From positions 1 through 33,566 of the forward strand of contig JAQGIV010000098.1 in assembly GCA_028290945.1 (NCBI GenBank): a stretch of 33,566 nt of DNA, written 5' to 3'. The translations under genes and the position numbers were made by a program. This document shows, one piece after another, positions 6,092-17,387 of this stretch; the stretch's first letter is position 1, and each line of letters opens with the position of its first letter. This stretch comes from Phenylobacterium sp. GTDB taxonomy: Bacteria > Pseudomonadota > Alphaproteobacteria > Caulobacterales > Caulobacteraceae. The notes beneath the pieces were generated by a model. The model had not been told where the DNA came from, ran no database searches, and saw only the letters and a program-made list of their open reading frames with translations.

Positions 6092-7681
6092 ATGACCCTG
6101 TTGCTCGACATCGCGCCCTTCGGCGTCCCGATCTCGCCGGACACCACCGGCCAGGCGGTCTATCGCCGGTTCGAGGAAGAGCCGGACACCCTGGCGATCG
6201 CCGTGGTCGACGCCGACTACCGTCCGGTCGGCCTGATCGAGCGCAACACCTTCCTGGTGCGCATGGCCGCGCAGCACGGCTACGCCCTATGGTCGGAGCG
6301 GCCGGTGTCGCGCTGGATGAGGACCGATCCGGTGGTGGCGGACGGCGACATGACGGTGGCCGAGTTCTGCGGTCAGGTGATGGAGGAACGGCCGTCCGAG
6401 CTGCTGCAGGGCTTCGTCGTCACCTGCGGCGGCCGCTATGCCGGGGTGGGCACCGCGCTCGGCCTGCTGCAGGCCGTCGCCACCGCGGCCGCCTCGCATG
6501 CCCAGGAGATGACCCGCCTGGCCGAGGAGGCCCAGACGGCGCTGGCCGCCAAGGCGCGGTTCCTGGCGGTGATGAGCCACGAGATCCGAACCCCGCTGAA
6601 CGGCGTCCTGGGCGTGGCCGAGATCATCCGCCGCAAGACCCGCGACGATGATGAGCTGGCGCCCTTCGTGGAGACCATCATCGAGTCCGGCGGGGCGCTG
6701 CTGCGGCTGCTGAACGACGCCCTGGACCTGTCGCGGGCCGAGGCCTCGGCGCTGGGCCTCGAGGAGGAGCCGGTGCTGGCCGCCCGGCTCGTCGAGGAGG
6801 TCCGCCGGCTGTGGTCGCCGCGCGCCGAGCTGAAGGGCCTGGAGCTGCGGGCCAGCTACGACGGCCCGCCGGACCTGTGGATGCTGGCCGACCGGGTGCG
6901 GCTGCTGCAGGTGCTCAACAACCTGATCGGCAATGCGCTGAAGTTCACCGAGACCGGCGCCGTCGAGGTCCGGGTGGCGGCGCATGTGGAGGGCGACTAC
7001 GTCCGCTTCCGCGGCGAGGTGGCCGACACCGGGCCGGGCGTCCCCGCCGACCGGCTGGAGACCATCTTCGCGCCCTTCCAGCAGACCGAGGCAGGCCAGC
7101 GGCTGGGCGGCGCCGGCCTCGGCCTGGCGGTCTGCCGCCAGATCGTCGAACGCATGGACGGAACCATCGAGGCGCGCGCGCGGCCGGCCGGCGGGGCGCT
7201 GTTCGCCTTCCAGGCCCCGCTGCACCACCTGCCCGGCCAGCAGGCCAGCGAGGCGCCGGCGCCCCTGCCGGAGGTCGAGCGATCGATGCACGTGCTGATC
7301 GCCGACGACAACCGGGTCAACCGCACGGTGGCCGAGACGCTGTGCGAGATGTTCGGCTGCACCAGCGAGAGCGTCGAGGACGGGGCGGCGGCGGTGGTGG
7401 CGGCGGAGAGCGGCCGCTTCGACCTGATCCTGATGGACGTCAAGATGCCGGTGATGGACGGGGTGGAAGCCACCCGCCGCATCCGCTCCGGCTCGGCCAC
7501 CGGCTCGCGCATCCCGATCATCGCCGTGACCGCGAACGCCGATCCCTCGGACGCGGAGTTCTATCGCCGCAGCGGCATGAACGGCGTGGTGGAGAAGCCC
7601 ATCAAGCCGGAAAAGCTGCTGGCCGCCATGGGCGCGGTGCTGGACATGGACGAGGCCGACGCGGCCGCCGCCGTCGCCTAG
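6092..7681 (+). CDS. Soluble hybrid histidine kinase with CBS-like sensor and receiver domain
   Basis: A 529-residue cytoplasmic hybrid kinase with no membrane segment. Residues 10-130 look like a paired CBS-type sensor ([17 protein letters not shown] ... [14 protein letters not shown]), a module also found before GGDEF or kinase domains in proteobacteria. A short coiled linker leads to the HisKA domain, with phospho-acceptor His163 in [14 protein letters not shown]. The HATPase domain has the N box [12 protein letters not shown] and glycine boxes DTGPG and [10 protein letters not shown]-terminal receiver domain has DD near its start and the acceptor Asp449 in [13 protein letters not shown], then a conserved Lys in EKPIKPEKL. 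No HPt domain is in the window, so the phosphorelay partner is encoded elsewhere. It ends by sharing CTAG with the mutL stop. Confidence 0.92.
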   Translation: MTLLLDIAPFGVPISPDTTGQAVYRRFEEEPDTLAIAVVDADYRPVGLIERNTFLVRMAAQHGYALWSERPVSRWMRTDPVVADGDMTVAEFCGQVMEERPSELLQGFVVTCGGRYAGVGTALGLLQAVATAAASHAQEMTRLAEEAQTALAAKARFLAVMSHEIRTPLNGVLGVAEIIRRKTRDDDELAPFVETIIESGGALLRLLNDALDLSRAEASALGLEEEPVLAARLVEEVRRLWSPRAELKGLELRASYDGPPDLWMLADRVRLLQVLNNLIGNALKFTETGAVEVRVAAHVEGDYVRFRGEVADTGPGVPADRLETIFAPFQQTEAGQRLGGAGLGLAVCRQIVERMDGTIEARARPAGGALFAFQAPLHHLPGQQASEAPAPLPEVERSMHVLIADDNRVNRTVAETLCEMFGCTSESVEDGAAAVVAAESGRFDLILMDVKMPVMDGVEATRRIRSGSATGSRIPIIAVTANADPSDAEFYRRSGMNGVVEKPIKPEKLLAAMGAVLDMDEADAAAAVA

Positions 7682-9495
7682 CGCCGGCCGAACAGCCGCT
7701 CGATGTCGGCGAGCTTGAGCTCCACATAGGTCGGGCGGCCGTGGTTGCACTGGCCGGAGTGGGGCGTGGCCTCCATCTGGCGGAGCAGGGCGTTCATCTC
7801 GGCCGCGGTCAGCCGGCGGCCGGCGCGCACCGAGCCGTGGCAGGCCATGGTCGAGCAGACCTCCTCTAGCCGCTCCTTCAGGGCCAGCGCCTGGCCGTTC
7901 TCGGCCAGGTCGTCGGCGATGTCGCGCACCAGGCCCGCCGCGTCGGTCTCGCCAAGCAGGGCCGGGACCTCGCGGACCAGGATGGCGCCGGGGCCGAACG
8001 GCTCGATCAAGAGGCCCAGCGCCGCCAGCTCCTCCGCCTTGGCGGCGACGCGTTCGGCCTCGGCGGGATCGAGCTCGACCACCTCGGGCAGCAGCAGCGC
8101 CTGGCGGGTGACGCCGCCGTCCGCCATCTCGGCCTTCATCCGCTCATAGACCAGCCGCTCGTGGGCGGCGTGCTGGTCGACGATGACCATGCCGTCGCGG
8201 GTCTGGGCGACGATGTAGGTCTCGTGCACCTGGGCGCGCGCGGCGCCCAGCGGGAAGTCCAGCGGGTCGAACACCGGCGCGGGCTCGCCCCCTTCGGAAA
8301 CGCCGGGCGCGTCCCAGGCCAGCTCGGCGCGGGCGGAGACCTGTTCGAGGCCGGGCAGCACGGCCGCGGCCGCCGCAGCCGAACCCGGACTCCAGCCACC
8401 GGAGCGCCAGGCGGAGAAGCCGCCGCCGGGCCGGAAGCCGCCCAAGGCGGCGCTGGAGACCGTGGTCGAGGCGCGGTGGCCGGCGGCGGCCAGCGCATGG
8501 CGCAGCGCCCCGATGATCAGCCCGCGCACCAGCCCCGGATCGCGGAACCGCACCTCGGCCTTGGCGGGATGGACGTTGACGTCCACCAGGCCGGCGTCGA
8601 GTTCGACGTAGAGCGCGGCCAGCGGGTGGCGGTCGCGGGCCAGGAAGTCGGCGTAGGAGGCCCTGAGCGCGCCCTGCAGCAGCCGGTCGCGCACCGGCCG
8701 GCCGTTGACGAACAGGTACTGGTGGGCGGCGTTGCCGCGGTTGTAGGTGGGCAGGCCGGCGAAGCCGGTCAGCCGGATGCCCTCCCGCTCCTGGTCGAGC
8801 TCAAGCGCATTGTCGGAGAACTCGCGGCCCATGACGGCCGACAGCCGCGCGAGCCGGCCCGTGGGCCCGGGCGGTTCGGCCGGCAGGCGCAGGGCGCGGC
8901 GGCCGTCGAGGTCGAGGGTGAAGCTGACCGCCTCGTGGGCCATGGCCTGGCGCTTCAGCTCGTCGGTGATGGCCAGCGCCTCGGAGCGCTCCGACTTCAT
9001 GAACTTCAGCCGTGCGGGCGTGGCGTAGAACAGGTCGCGCACCTCGACCCGCGCGCCGTGCGGGGTTGGGAAGGCGGCCGGGGCCACCGCGCCCACGGCG
9101 CCTGCGTCGACGAAGATGGCGTGGGCGTCGGCCAAGCCCTTGCTGCGTGAGGCGATCGACAGCCGGGCCACCGAGCCGATGGAGGGCAGGGCCTCGCCGC
9201 GGAAGCCCAGGGTGGCGATGCGCAGCAGGTCGTAGTCGCCGTCCTCGCCGGGCTTCAGCTTGGAGGTGGCGTGGCGCTCGACGGCCAGCGGCAGCTCGTC
9301 CGGCGGGATGCCGTCCCCGTCGTCGGCCACCAGGATGCGCGACAGCCCGCCGCCGTCGGCCTGCACCTCCACGGACCGGGCCCCGGCGTCCAGGGCGTTC
9401 TCCACCAGCTCCTTGACCGCGCTCGCGGGCCGTTCCACCACCTCGCCGGCGGCGATGCGGTTGATCAGTTCGGGCGGCAGGCGGGCGATGGGCAT
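7678..9495 (-). CDS. mutL: DNA mismatch repair protein MutL (endonuclease type)
   Basis: A 605-residue MutL that couples MutS mismatch recognition to strand incision. The GHKL ATPase domain opens with [20 protein letters not shown] and has DDGDGI and TLGFRGEAL. The C-terminal domain has the endonuclease motif DQHA-xx-E-xxxx-E beginning at Asp440, plus the metal-site motifs [10 protein letters not shown] and GQCNHGRP. This is the form used by bacteria without MutH. The middle linker is Ala/Gly-rich. The start ATG at 9495 gives the family N-terminus [17 protein letters not shown]. It is convergent with the hybrid kinase gene, overlapping by four bases, and divergent from the GumN-like gene across a repeat. 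Confidence 0.96.
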   Translation of the reverse strand: MPIARLPPELINRIAAGEVVERPASAVKELVENALDAGARSVEVQADGGGLSRILVADDGDGIPPDELPLAVERHATSKLKPGEDGDYDLLRIATLGFRGEALPSIGSVARLSIASRSKGLADAHAIFVDAGAVGAVAPAAFPTPHGARVEVRDLFYATPARLKFMKSERSEALAITDELKRQAMAHEAVSFTLDLDGRRALRLPAEPPGPTGRLARLSAVMGREFSDNALELDQEREGIRLTGFAGLPTYNRGNAAHQYLFVNGRPVRDRLLQGALRASYADFLARDRHPLAALYVELDAGLVDVNVHPAKAEVRFRDPGLVRGLIIGALRHALAAAGHRASTTVSSAALGGFRPGGGFSAWRSGGWSPGSAAAAAAVLPGLEQVSARAELAWDAPGVSEGGEPAPVFDPLDFPLGAARAQVHETYIVAQTRDGMVIVDQHAAHERLVYERMKAEMADGGVTRQALLLPEVVELDPAEAERVAAKAEELAALGLLIEPFGPGAILVREVPALLGETDAAGLVRDIADDLAENGQALALKERLEEVCSTMACHGSVRAGRRLTAAEMNALLRQMEATPHSGQCNHGRPTYVELKLADIERLFGRR

Positions 9496-9526
9496 GAAAG
9501 AGCCTTGGATGGTGGCCTATTCTGGC

Positions 9527-9572
9527 GCGCAGCCGGACGCAAAAGCGGTTCCCACTTTTGCTGGCTGTCGCT
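9527..9572. repeat. 46-bp intergenic repeat, copy A
   Basis: This unit (beginning GCGCAGCCGGACGCAAAAG, ending CCACTTTTGCTGGCTGTCGCT) recurs at 26590-26635 with about 42 of 46 identical bases. The centre is an inverted repeat of CAAAAG...GG against CC..CTTTTG. It lies between the divergent mutL and GumN-like genes. Palindromes with a CAAAAGTGGGAACC core are known as interspersed repeats in alphaproteobacteria. Confidence 0.75.
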
Positions 9573-9597
9573 TCTATAGGACGATTCCGGAGCGACC

Positions 9598-10566
9598 ATG
9601 AGCGTGCGACATCGTCTCGGCCTCTTGGCCCTGGTCCTGGCTCTGGCCGCGCCCGCGATGGCGCAGGTCCCGCCGCAACCGGCCCGGCCAGATCCGCGCG
9701 ATCCCGACGCGGTGATCCTCGAGGAGCTGGTGGTGGTGGCCCGTGACAAGGGCCCGGCCTGGTGGCGGGTCTCCAACGGCGCCTCGACGGTCTATGTGCT
9801 GGGCGTCCCCTCCATCGCGCCCAAGCACATGCAGTGGGACCGCACGGTGTTCGAGCGCCGGCTCCAGGGCGCCAACGCCGTCCTGCTGCCCTACCAGGAC
9901 GTCCGCGTGCGGTTCACCACCTCCATCGGGGCGGCCTGGAACTACATGCGGCTGAAGTCCTCGACGCCGTTCGAGGAGACGCTGGACACCGACCGGCGGA
10001 TGCGTTTCCAGGAGGCCCGCACCCGGCTGGGCCAGCCCGCCAAGCGCTATGGCACCAAGAACCCGCTGGCCGCGGGCCTGCTGCTGCTCACCGACTACCG
10101 CGACCGCTCGGGGCTGACCAACACCGACCCGATCAAGCTGATCAAGGGGCTCAGCCAGCAGGCCAAGGTGCCGATCCGCCAGAGGAGCTACGACATCGCC
10201 CCGCAGCTGGGGGCGATCCTCAAGACCTCGCCGGAGGCCGGCCACGCCTGCCTGGACGAGGTGATCGCCCTGGTCCGCGCCGGGCCCGGCGCGACGCTGA
10301 CGGCCACCCAGGCCTGGGCGGAGGGCAATGTGCCGGCGGCGCTGGAGAACGAGCGGACCTATGAGCGCTGCATCGCCCTGGTGCCGGGCGCCCAGGCCTT
10401 CGACGCCCGCGCCAAGGCTGACGAGGTGGCGGAGATCGAACAGGCCCTGAAGGTCCCCGGCCACGCCATCGCGGTGGTGCAGCTGAGCCCCCTGCTCAGC
10501 CAGGGCGGCGTCCTCGACCGCCTGCGCGGCGAGGGCTTCACGGTGAAGGCGGCGGGGGAAGAATAG
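9598..10566 (+). CDS. Exported TraB/GumN-family protein lacking both signature histidines
   Basis: A 322-residue protein with a signal peptide (MSVRHRLGLLALVLALAAPAM, cleavage likely after AMA or AQ), so periplasmic. PAWWRVSNGASTVYVLGVPS aligns with the opening of TraB/GumN (YbaP, Tiki-like) proteins, whose GTxH motif is here GVPS (residues 69-72), with Ser in place of His. The late GxGHL motif appears as QLSPL (about 295-299), again without His. Tiki/TraB proteins are thought to be metalloproteases using those His residues, so this member is probably not catalytic. WAEGNVPAAL and the C-terminal GGVLDRLRGEGF fit the family. It is monocistronic, followed by a long inverted repeat. Confidence 0.75.
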   Translation: MSVRHRLGLLALVLALAAPAMAQVPPQPARPDPRDPDAVILEELVVVARDKGPAWWRVSNGASTVYVLGVPSIAPKHMQWDRTVFERRLQGANAVLLPYQDVRVRFTTSIGAAWNYMRLKSSTPFEETLDTDRRMRFQEARTRLGQPAKRYGTKNPLAAGLLLLTDYRDRSGLTNTDPIKLIKGLSQQAKVPIRQRSYDIAPQLGAILKTSPEAGHACLDEVIALVRAGPGATLTATQAWAEGNVPAALENERTYERCIALVPGAQAFDARAKADEVAEIEQALKVPGHAIAVVQLSPLLSQGGVLDRLRGEGFTVKAAGEE

Positions 10567-10570
10567 GAGT

Positions 10571-10714
10571 TTCCCTCCCCTTTATGGGGAGGGACAGACC
10601 GCGCAGCGGTCAGGGTGGGGAGGTCACGATCACGCTCTGAGCTTGGACGTTTATTCCCCACCCCTGGCTCGACTTTTGTCGAGCCGTCCCCTCCCCATAA
10701 AGGGGAGGGAAAAG
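10571..10714. repeat. Long inverted repeat between convergent genes (about 144 bp)
   Basis: The outer arms TTCCCTCCCCTTTATGGGGA on the left and their complement ending GGGGAGGGAA on the right enclose inner stems GACCGCGCAGCGGTC and GGCTCGACTTTTGTCGAGCC and a GGTGGGGA/TCCCCACC pair. The whole can fold into one long branched hairpin. It fills the gap between the GumN-like and DUF3035 genes, which converge. Related elements occur at 20333-20450 and 32290-32467. Confidence 0.75.
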
Positions 10715-10715
10715 G

Positions 10716-11270
10716 CTACAGCCCCGGCAGCTTGAACTTTTTCGGGGCGTCGCGGCTGATGACGATGGGCTTGCCGCCGGTCAGCTTGGCGACGCGTTCG
10801 GTTTCCTGGGCGGCGTCGACCGGGGCGGGGGTCGCCGCGGCGGTGGCGGCGTCGGACTTCGGGGCCTTGGTCGAGCGCCAGAACATCACCCGGTCGGCGA
10901 AGCCCTTTTCCTTGTGCGCCACGTCGCCGAACTCGTCGTCGACCACATAGCGGATCAGCGGATCGGCCTTCTCGGCGCCGGCCTTGTTGGCCAAGAGCTT
11001 CTCGCCGGTCGAGCGCTGCTCGGCCTCACGCTGGCCCAGCAGCGCCAGGCGCGCGGCGCTCTCGGGTTGCAGCTCCTGCGGGCGCGGCTTGCCGGGCGCC
11101 GGCGGGCGCAGCGCATAGTCGGGCGGCACCACCAGGGGCGCCTTGGTCACGACGCGGAATTCGTCGGGGGTGACCTTGGTCATGCCGAGCGCTTGCGCGG
11201 TCGACTGGCAACCGGCCAGGCCGAGGCCCGCGAACAGCGCGGACACGGCGATCACTTTGCTGACGCTCAT
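10716..11270 (-). CDS. DUF3035 (BamF-like) outer-membrane lipoprotein
   Basis: A 184-residue lipoprotein. The signal peptide MSVSKVIAVSALFAGLGLAG ends in the lipobox L-A-G-C with lipidated Cys21. The following segment TPDEFRVVTKAPLVVPPDYA plus LRPPAPG is the DUF3035 signature. In Caulobacter, proteins of this type are described as BamF, a lipoprotein subunit of the outer-membrane beta-barrel assembly machine; I assign this by pattern. The rest is Ala-rich and charged, ending VISRDAPKKFKLPGL. AAGGAG lies upstream, 12 nt from ATG 11270, with GTG at 11279 as an alternative start. It is downstream of lspA, whose product would process this very lipoprotein. Confidence 0.8.
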   Translation of the reverse strand: MSVSKVIAVSALFAGLGLAGCQSTAQALGMTKVTPDEFRVVTKAPLVVPPDYALRPPAPGKPRPQELQPESAARLALLGQREAEQRSTGEKLLANKAGAEKADPLIRYVVDDEFGDVAHKEKGFADRVMFWRSTKAPKSDAATAAATPAPVDAAQETERVAKLTGGKPIVISRDAPKKFKLPGL

Positions 11271-11351
11271 CAAGCTCACGAACTCCTTGGGCCGCCCCCG
11301 GCCACGGGAAGGTGGATAAAGCAAACGGACAAGGACGCCAACCGCCCCGAG

Positions 11352-11381
11352 CCGTGTCCGATTGCGACCAATCGGACACGG
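11352..11381. repeat. Perfect 13-bp palindrome (CCGTGTCCGATTG / CAATCGGACACGG)
   Basis: Perfect 13-bp arms (11352-11364 and 11369-11381) with a CGAC loop lie between lspA and the DUF3035 gene. Together with the next palindrome it forms a two-hairpin intergenic element of a sort dispersed in alphaproteobacterial genomes. Confidence 0.7.
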
Positions 11382-11404
11382 TCGATTCCTTGAAAAAAGG
11401 ATTC

Positions 11405-11432
11405 AGAGCATTTTCCGAGTGGAAAATGCTCT
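11405..11432. repeat. Perfect 12-bp palindrome (AGAGCATTTTCC / GGAAAATGCTCT) at the lspA stop
   Basis: Arms 11405-11416 and 11421-11432 with a GAGT loop. The right arm overlaps the lspA stop codon (11431-11433). On the minus strand six T follow a few bases after the hairpin, so it could act as a terminator for the ileS-lspA transcript. I recognise AGAGCATTTTCCGAGTGGAAAA as a frequent alphaproteobacterial intergenic repeat. Confidence 0.7.
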
Positions 11433-11909
11433 AGGCAGCGGGTTCTCGCCGCAGGCTGTCGAGCAGCAGGGCGATGACGCCCACGGTGATGGCGCTGTCG
11501 GCCACGTTGAAGATCCACGGGAAGAAGCCGATCTTCTGAACGTCGATGAAATCCACCACCCAGCCGAAGCGGGCGCGGTCGATGGCGTTGCCCACCGCGC
11601 CGCCGCAGATCAGGCCGTAGCCCAGCGCCTGCAGCGGGCGGTGCGCGCGCCGGGCCCACCAGACGATCATCGCGGCCACGATCAGCGAAAAGCCCACCAG
11701 GGCCCAGCGAGCCAGGTCCTTCTCGGCGCGCAGGAAGCCGAAGCTGACCCCGGTGTTGGGCACCAGGGTGAACTGCAGGATGCCGGCCACCGGCCGGCTC
11801 TCGTAGAGCCGCAGGCCTAGGCCCAGGATCCAGGCCTTCACCGCCTGGTCGAGGGCGATGACCACGGCGGCCAGGCCATAGGCGGTCCAGCCGAAGCGGG
11901 TGACGCCGC

Positions 11910-11913
<4 letters not shown>
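11431..11913 (-). CDS. lspA: Lipoprotein signal peptidase LspA
   Basis: A 160-residue inner-membrane aspartyl protease that removes signal peptides from prolipoproteins. It has four predicted membrane helices. The signatures are NTGVSFGFL, then GGAVGNAIDR with catalytic Asp112, VVDFID, and FNVADS with catalytic Asp139. The start is GTG at 11913, overlapping the ileS stop in GTGA (11910-11913), so the gene is translationally coupled to ileS. An ileS-lspA pair is a common bacterial arrangement. Its stop is embedded in a palindromic repeat. Confidence 0.94.
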
Positions 11914-14843
<2,930 letters not shown>

Positions 14844-14975
14844 TGGAAATCCAGTGAGGTCCGGAGTGTTGGGAGGTGCGGGGAAGACCCGGCGCGCGCT
14901 GGAACGTAGCCGTCCGGCGGCGTCACGCCGGGCGGGTAATTCGCGTAGGTTTCCGGACCGAACTCATGGGCGAAG

Positions 14976-15004
14976 GCTCTAACAGACGGGCGGCGCGAAC
15001 CCAA
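14976..15004 (-). promoter_or_regulatory. Putative ileS promoter
   Basis: On the minus strand TTGGGTT (15004-14998) and GTTAGAGC (14983-14976) are separated by 14 nt, resembling the Caulobacter housekeeping form TTGACGS N10-14 GCTANAWC (6 of 8 in the -10 element). The leader after it holds a GC-rich hairpin (CCGGCG 14914-14919 with CGCCGG 14926-14931). Confidence 0.4.
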
Positions 15005-15025
15005 GCGTGGGCTTGTCCTTCAGCC

Positions 15026-15967
15026 CTATGGGGTGAGCAACCGCCGCGCCTGCGCCGCGTCCTTGAGCACCTGCACGGTCATCTCGTCGAGGCCGGCGAA
15101 CTTCGCCTCGGGGCGCAGGAAGGCCACCAGGTCGGTCTCGATCACCTGGTCGTAGATGTCCTCGTCGAAGTCGAACAGCCAGACTTCCAGCAGCGGCGTG
15201 GTGACGCCGTCGACCGTCGGGTTGACCCCGATGTTGGCGACGCCCGGCAGGTTGCGGCCGTCGGGCAGGCGGGTGCGGGTGGCGTAGACCCCGTACTTCG
15301 GGATCACATAGTCGGCGAGCGCCACATTGGCCGTGGGGTAGCCCAGCTTGCGGCCGAGCTGGCGGCCGCGCACCACCGGGCCCTCGATGGCGAAGGGCCG
15401 GCCGAGGATGCGGGCGGCTTCCTCCGGATGGCCGTCGCGCAGGGCCTCGCGCACCGCGGTGGAGGAGAACTTCTCGCCCTGGGCGTCGGTGACCTCCTGG
15501 GCGATGGAGACGCCGAAGCCCAGCTCCTGGCCGTACTGGCGCATGGTGTCGGGGGTGCCGGTGCGGTCCTTGCCGAACGAGTTGTCGAAGCCGACGGCCA
15601 CGTGGCGCGCGCCCAGGCCGTGGGCCAGCACCTGGGTGGCGAACTCGCGGTCGCTCATGTTGGCGAGCTGCGGATCCCAGGGCAGGACGTAGAGGATGTC
15701 GACGCCGAGGCTCTCCAGGGCCCGGGCCTGCTGGTCGGGCTTCATCAGCCGGAAGGCGGGCTCGTCGGGCCGGAAATAGGCGCGCGGGTGCGGATCGAAG
15801 GTGATGACGCCCACCGGCGCCCCGATCGGCTTGGCGGCCTCGGTGGCCAGGGCGATGACCTTCTGGTGGCCGCGGTGGACGCCGTCGAAGGTGCCCATGG
15901 CGACGGCCGCGCCGCGGTCCCTGTCGGCCAGGTGCGTCCAGCCGTGGATCACCCGTACCCGGCTCAT
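15026..15967 (-). CDS. ribF: Bifunctional riboflavin kinase / FAD synthetase RibF
   Basis: A 313-residue enzyme making FMN from riboflavin and then FAD. The N-terminal nucleotidyltransferase domain has GTFDGVHRGHQ (residues 25-35) and SSTAVREAL. The C-terminal riboflavin kinase domain starts near residue 185 and carries GRKLGYPTANV and GVANIGVNPT. The start ATG at 15967 (MSRVRVIHGW) has AAGGAG nine bases upstream. An in-frame ATG at 16003 would add 12 basic residues and is less likely. It precedes ileS on the same strand, an order often seen in bacteria (ribF-ileS-lspA). Confidence 0.95.
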   Translation of the reverse strand: MSRVRVIHGWTHLADRDRGAAVAMGTFDGVHRGHQKVIALATEAAKPIGAPVGVITFDPHPRAYFRPDEPAFRLMKPDQQARALESLGVDILYVLPWDPQLANMSDREFATQVLAHGLGARHVAVGFDNSFGKDRTGTPDTMRQYGQELGFGVSIAQEVTDAQGEKFSSTAVREALRDGHPEEAARILGRPFAIEGPVVRGRQLGRKLGYPTANVALADYVIPKYGVYATRTRLPDGRNLPGVANIGVNPTVDGVTTPLLEVWLFDFDEDIYDQVIETDLVAFLRPEAKFAGLDEMTVQVLKDAAQARRLLTP

Positions 15968-16028
15968 CCTCCTACGCTCCTTGCGGAGCTTCCGAGGATG
16001 CATGCTCCGTAGCCTTGGCGAAGGAGCA

Positions 16029-16457
16029 TCATGCGCGCTTCGGCGCCATGACCAGGGCCTCGCCGTCCATCACCGTCTTGCCGCCGACCAGGCAGACGGT
16101 GGCGAGCGTGACGTGGCCGCGCTTCTCCTCCAGCGCCGTGACGGTGGCCCGCGCGGTCACCTCGTCGCCGATGCGCACCGGCCGGCGGAAGCGCAGCGAC
16201 TGCGAGAGGTAGATGGCGCCCGGCCCCGGCAGCTGGGTCCCCAGCACCGCCGAGACATAGGTCGCCGACAGCATGCCGTGGGCGATGCGGCCGCCGAAGC
16301 TGGTGCCCTGGGCGTAGGCCTCGTCGAGATGCACGGGATTGGTGTCGCCGGAGACCGCGGCGAAGGCTTCCAGGTCGTGCTCGCCGACCACATGCGTCGC
16401 CTCGGCGCTCTGGCCGACGGCGAGCTCGTCGAAATAGAAGCCCTGCTGCATGGCCAT
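16029..16457 (-). CDS. MaoC-like (R)-specific enoyl-CoA hydratase
   Basis: A 142-residue hot-dog-fold protein. The hydratase-2 motif is complete: FAAVSGDTNPVHLDEAYA with catalytic Asp38 and His43, followed by GGRIAHGML. This single-domain size fits PhaJ-like enzymes that hydrate 2-enoyl-CoA to (3R)-hydroxyacyl-CoA, which can feed polyhydroxyalkanoate synthesis. Larger mesaconyl-CoA hydratases have two such domains, so this is unlikely to be that enzyme. Start ATG 16457; a second ATG at 16451 has better spacing from AAGGG and may be the true start. It follows the HAD gene by 17 nt and is probably co-transcribed. Confidence 0.9.
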   Translation of the reverse strand: MAMQQGFYFDELAVGQSAEATHVVGEHDLEAFAAVSGDTNPVHLDEAYAQGTSFGGRIAHGMLSATYVSAVLGTQLPGPGAIYLSQSLRFRRPVRIGDEVTARATVTALEEKRGHVTLATVCLVGGKTVMDGEALVMAPKRA

Positions 16458-16474
16458 CCCTTACCAGACCCGCG

Positions 16475-17338
16475 TCACCAGACCAGTTCCGGCATGGCCC
16501 AGGCAGCCGTGACGCCTTCGGTCTCGAAGACGTGGTCCATCATGGCGACGTCGAGATAGCCCTTGGCGAGGATCTCCTGGCCGTGGATGCCGGCGGCGAT
16601 GAACAGCGCGTCGAGGCCCTGGGCGTTGGCGCCGCGCAGGTCGGTGCGCGGACCGTCGCCGATGCAGAGCACCCGGGCGCGCTCGATCGGCCCGCCGGTC
16701 AGCTTGGCGGCTTCGGCCAGGGCCAGGTCGTAGATCATGGCGTGCGGCTTGCCGGCCATGGCGACCTGCCCGTCGAGGGCCTCGTAGAGCTGGGCCAGCG
16801 CGCCGCCGCAGTAGATCAGCTTGTCGCCGCGCTGCACGACGATGTCGGGATTGGCGCAGATCATCGGCAGGCCGCGGGTCACCGCGCCCTTGAACCGTTC
16901 GCGATAGTCCTCCGGCGTCTCGGCCTCGTCGTCGAAGGGGCCGGTGCAGGAGATGAAGGCCGCCGCGTCCAGCTCGCTGAACTCGAGATCGAGCCCGTCG
17001 TAGAGCGGATCGTCGCGGTCCGGCCCGAGCTTCCAGGCCGGGCCCGGTGCGCGGGCGGCCAGCAGCAGGCGCGTGGCGTCGCCGGAGGTCACCACCCGCG
17101 AATAGGCCGCAAGCCCGACCCCCAGCCGGTCGAGCTGCTCGATCACCCCGGCGTTGGGCCGGGGCGCATTGGAGATCAGGATCACCTCGCCGCCCTGCGC
17201 GCGGAACTGGGCCAGCGCCGCGCAGGCGATGGGGAAGGCCTCGCGTCCGTTGTGGATCACCCCCCAGACATCGCAGAGCAGCACGTCGTAGCGGTCGGTC
17301 AGGGCGGAGAGCCCGGCGGCGAGGGTGGGGGAGGTCAT
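16475..17338 (-). CDS. HAD-superfamily hydrolase, TIGR01459-type
   Basis: A 287-residue cytoplasmic HAD phosphatase of the class IIA (NagD-like) group. The nucleophile motif is LLCDVWGVIHNG with Asp23; the second catalytic Asp of the DxD form is Trp here (DVW), as in the TIGR01459 family. Motif II is ILISNAPRPN, motif III Lys is AGKPHAMIY, and motif IV is CIGDGPRTDLRGA. The family is found next to ribF or flagellar genes in alphaproteobacteria; the substrate is unknown. Start ATG 17338 lacks a strong ribosome site. It lies 49 nt after tipF on the same strand. Confidence 0.88.
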   Translation of the reverse strand: MTSPTLAAGLSALTDRYDVLLCDVWGVIHNGREAFPIACAALAQFRAQGGEVILISNAPRPNAGVIEQLDRLGVGLAAYSRVVTSGDATRLLLAARAPGPAWKLGPDRDDPLYDGLDLEFSELDAAAFISCTGPFDDEAETPEDYRERFKGAVTRGLPMICANPDIVVQRGDKLIYCGGALAQLYEALDGQVAMAGKPHAMIYDLALAEAAKLTGGPIERARVLCIGDGPRTDLRGANAQGLDALFIAAGIHGQEILAKGYLDVAMMDHVFETEGVTAAWAMPELVW

Positions 17339-17387
17339 GGCGGCGGGGCTAATGCCCTGCGCCCGCGCGGTCAATGCGCGGGGTCGG

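Noticed and set aside
5886..6092. 68-codon minus-strand frame in the gap before the hybrid kinase
   Set aside because: No ribosome site, no recognisable motif, and the DNA is AT-richer than the coding regions, fitting a promoter region.
10571..10714. Insertion sequence or CRISPR unit
   Set aside because: There is no transposase frame, no regular spacer pattern, and only a single inverted repeat with sub-hairpins.
14844..15025. T-box leader for ileS
   Set aside because: The T-box consensus bulge sequence is absent and T-boxes are not expected in this lineage.
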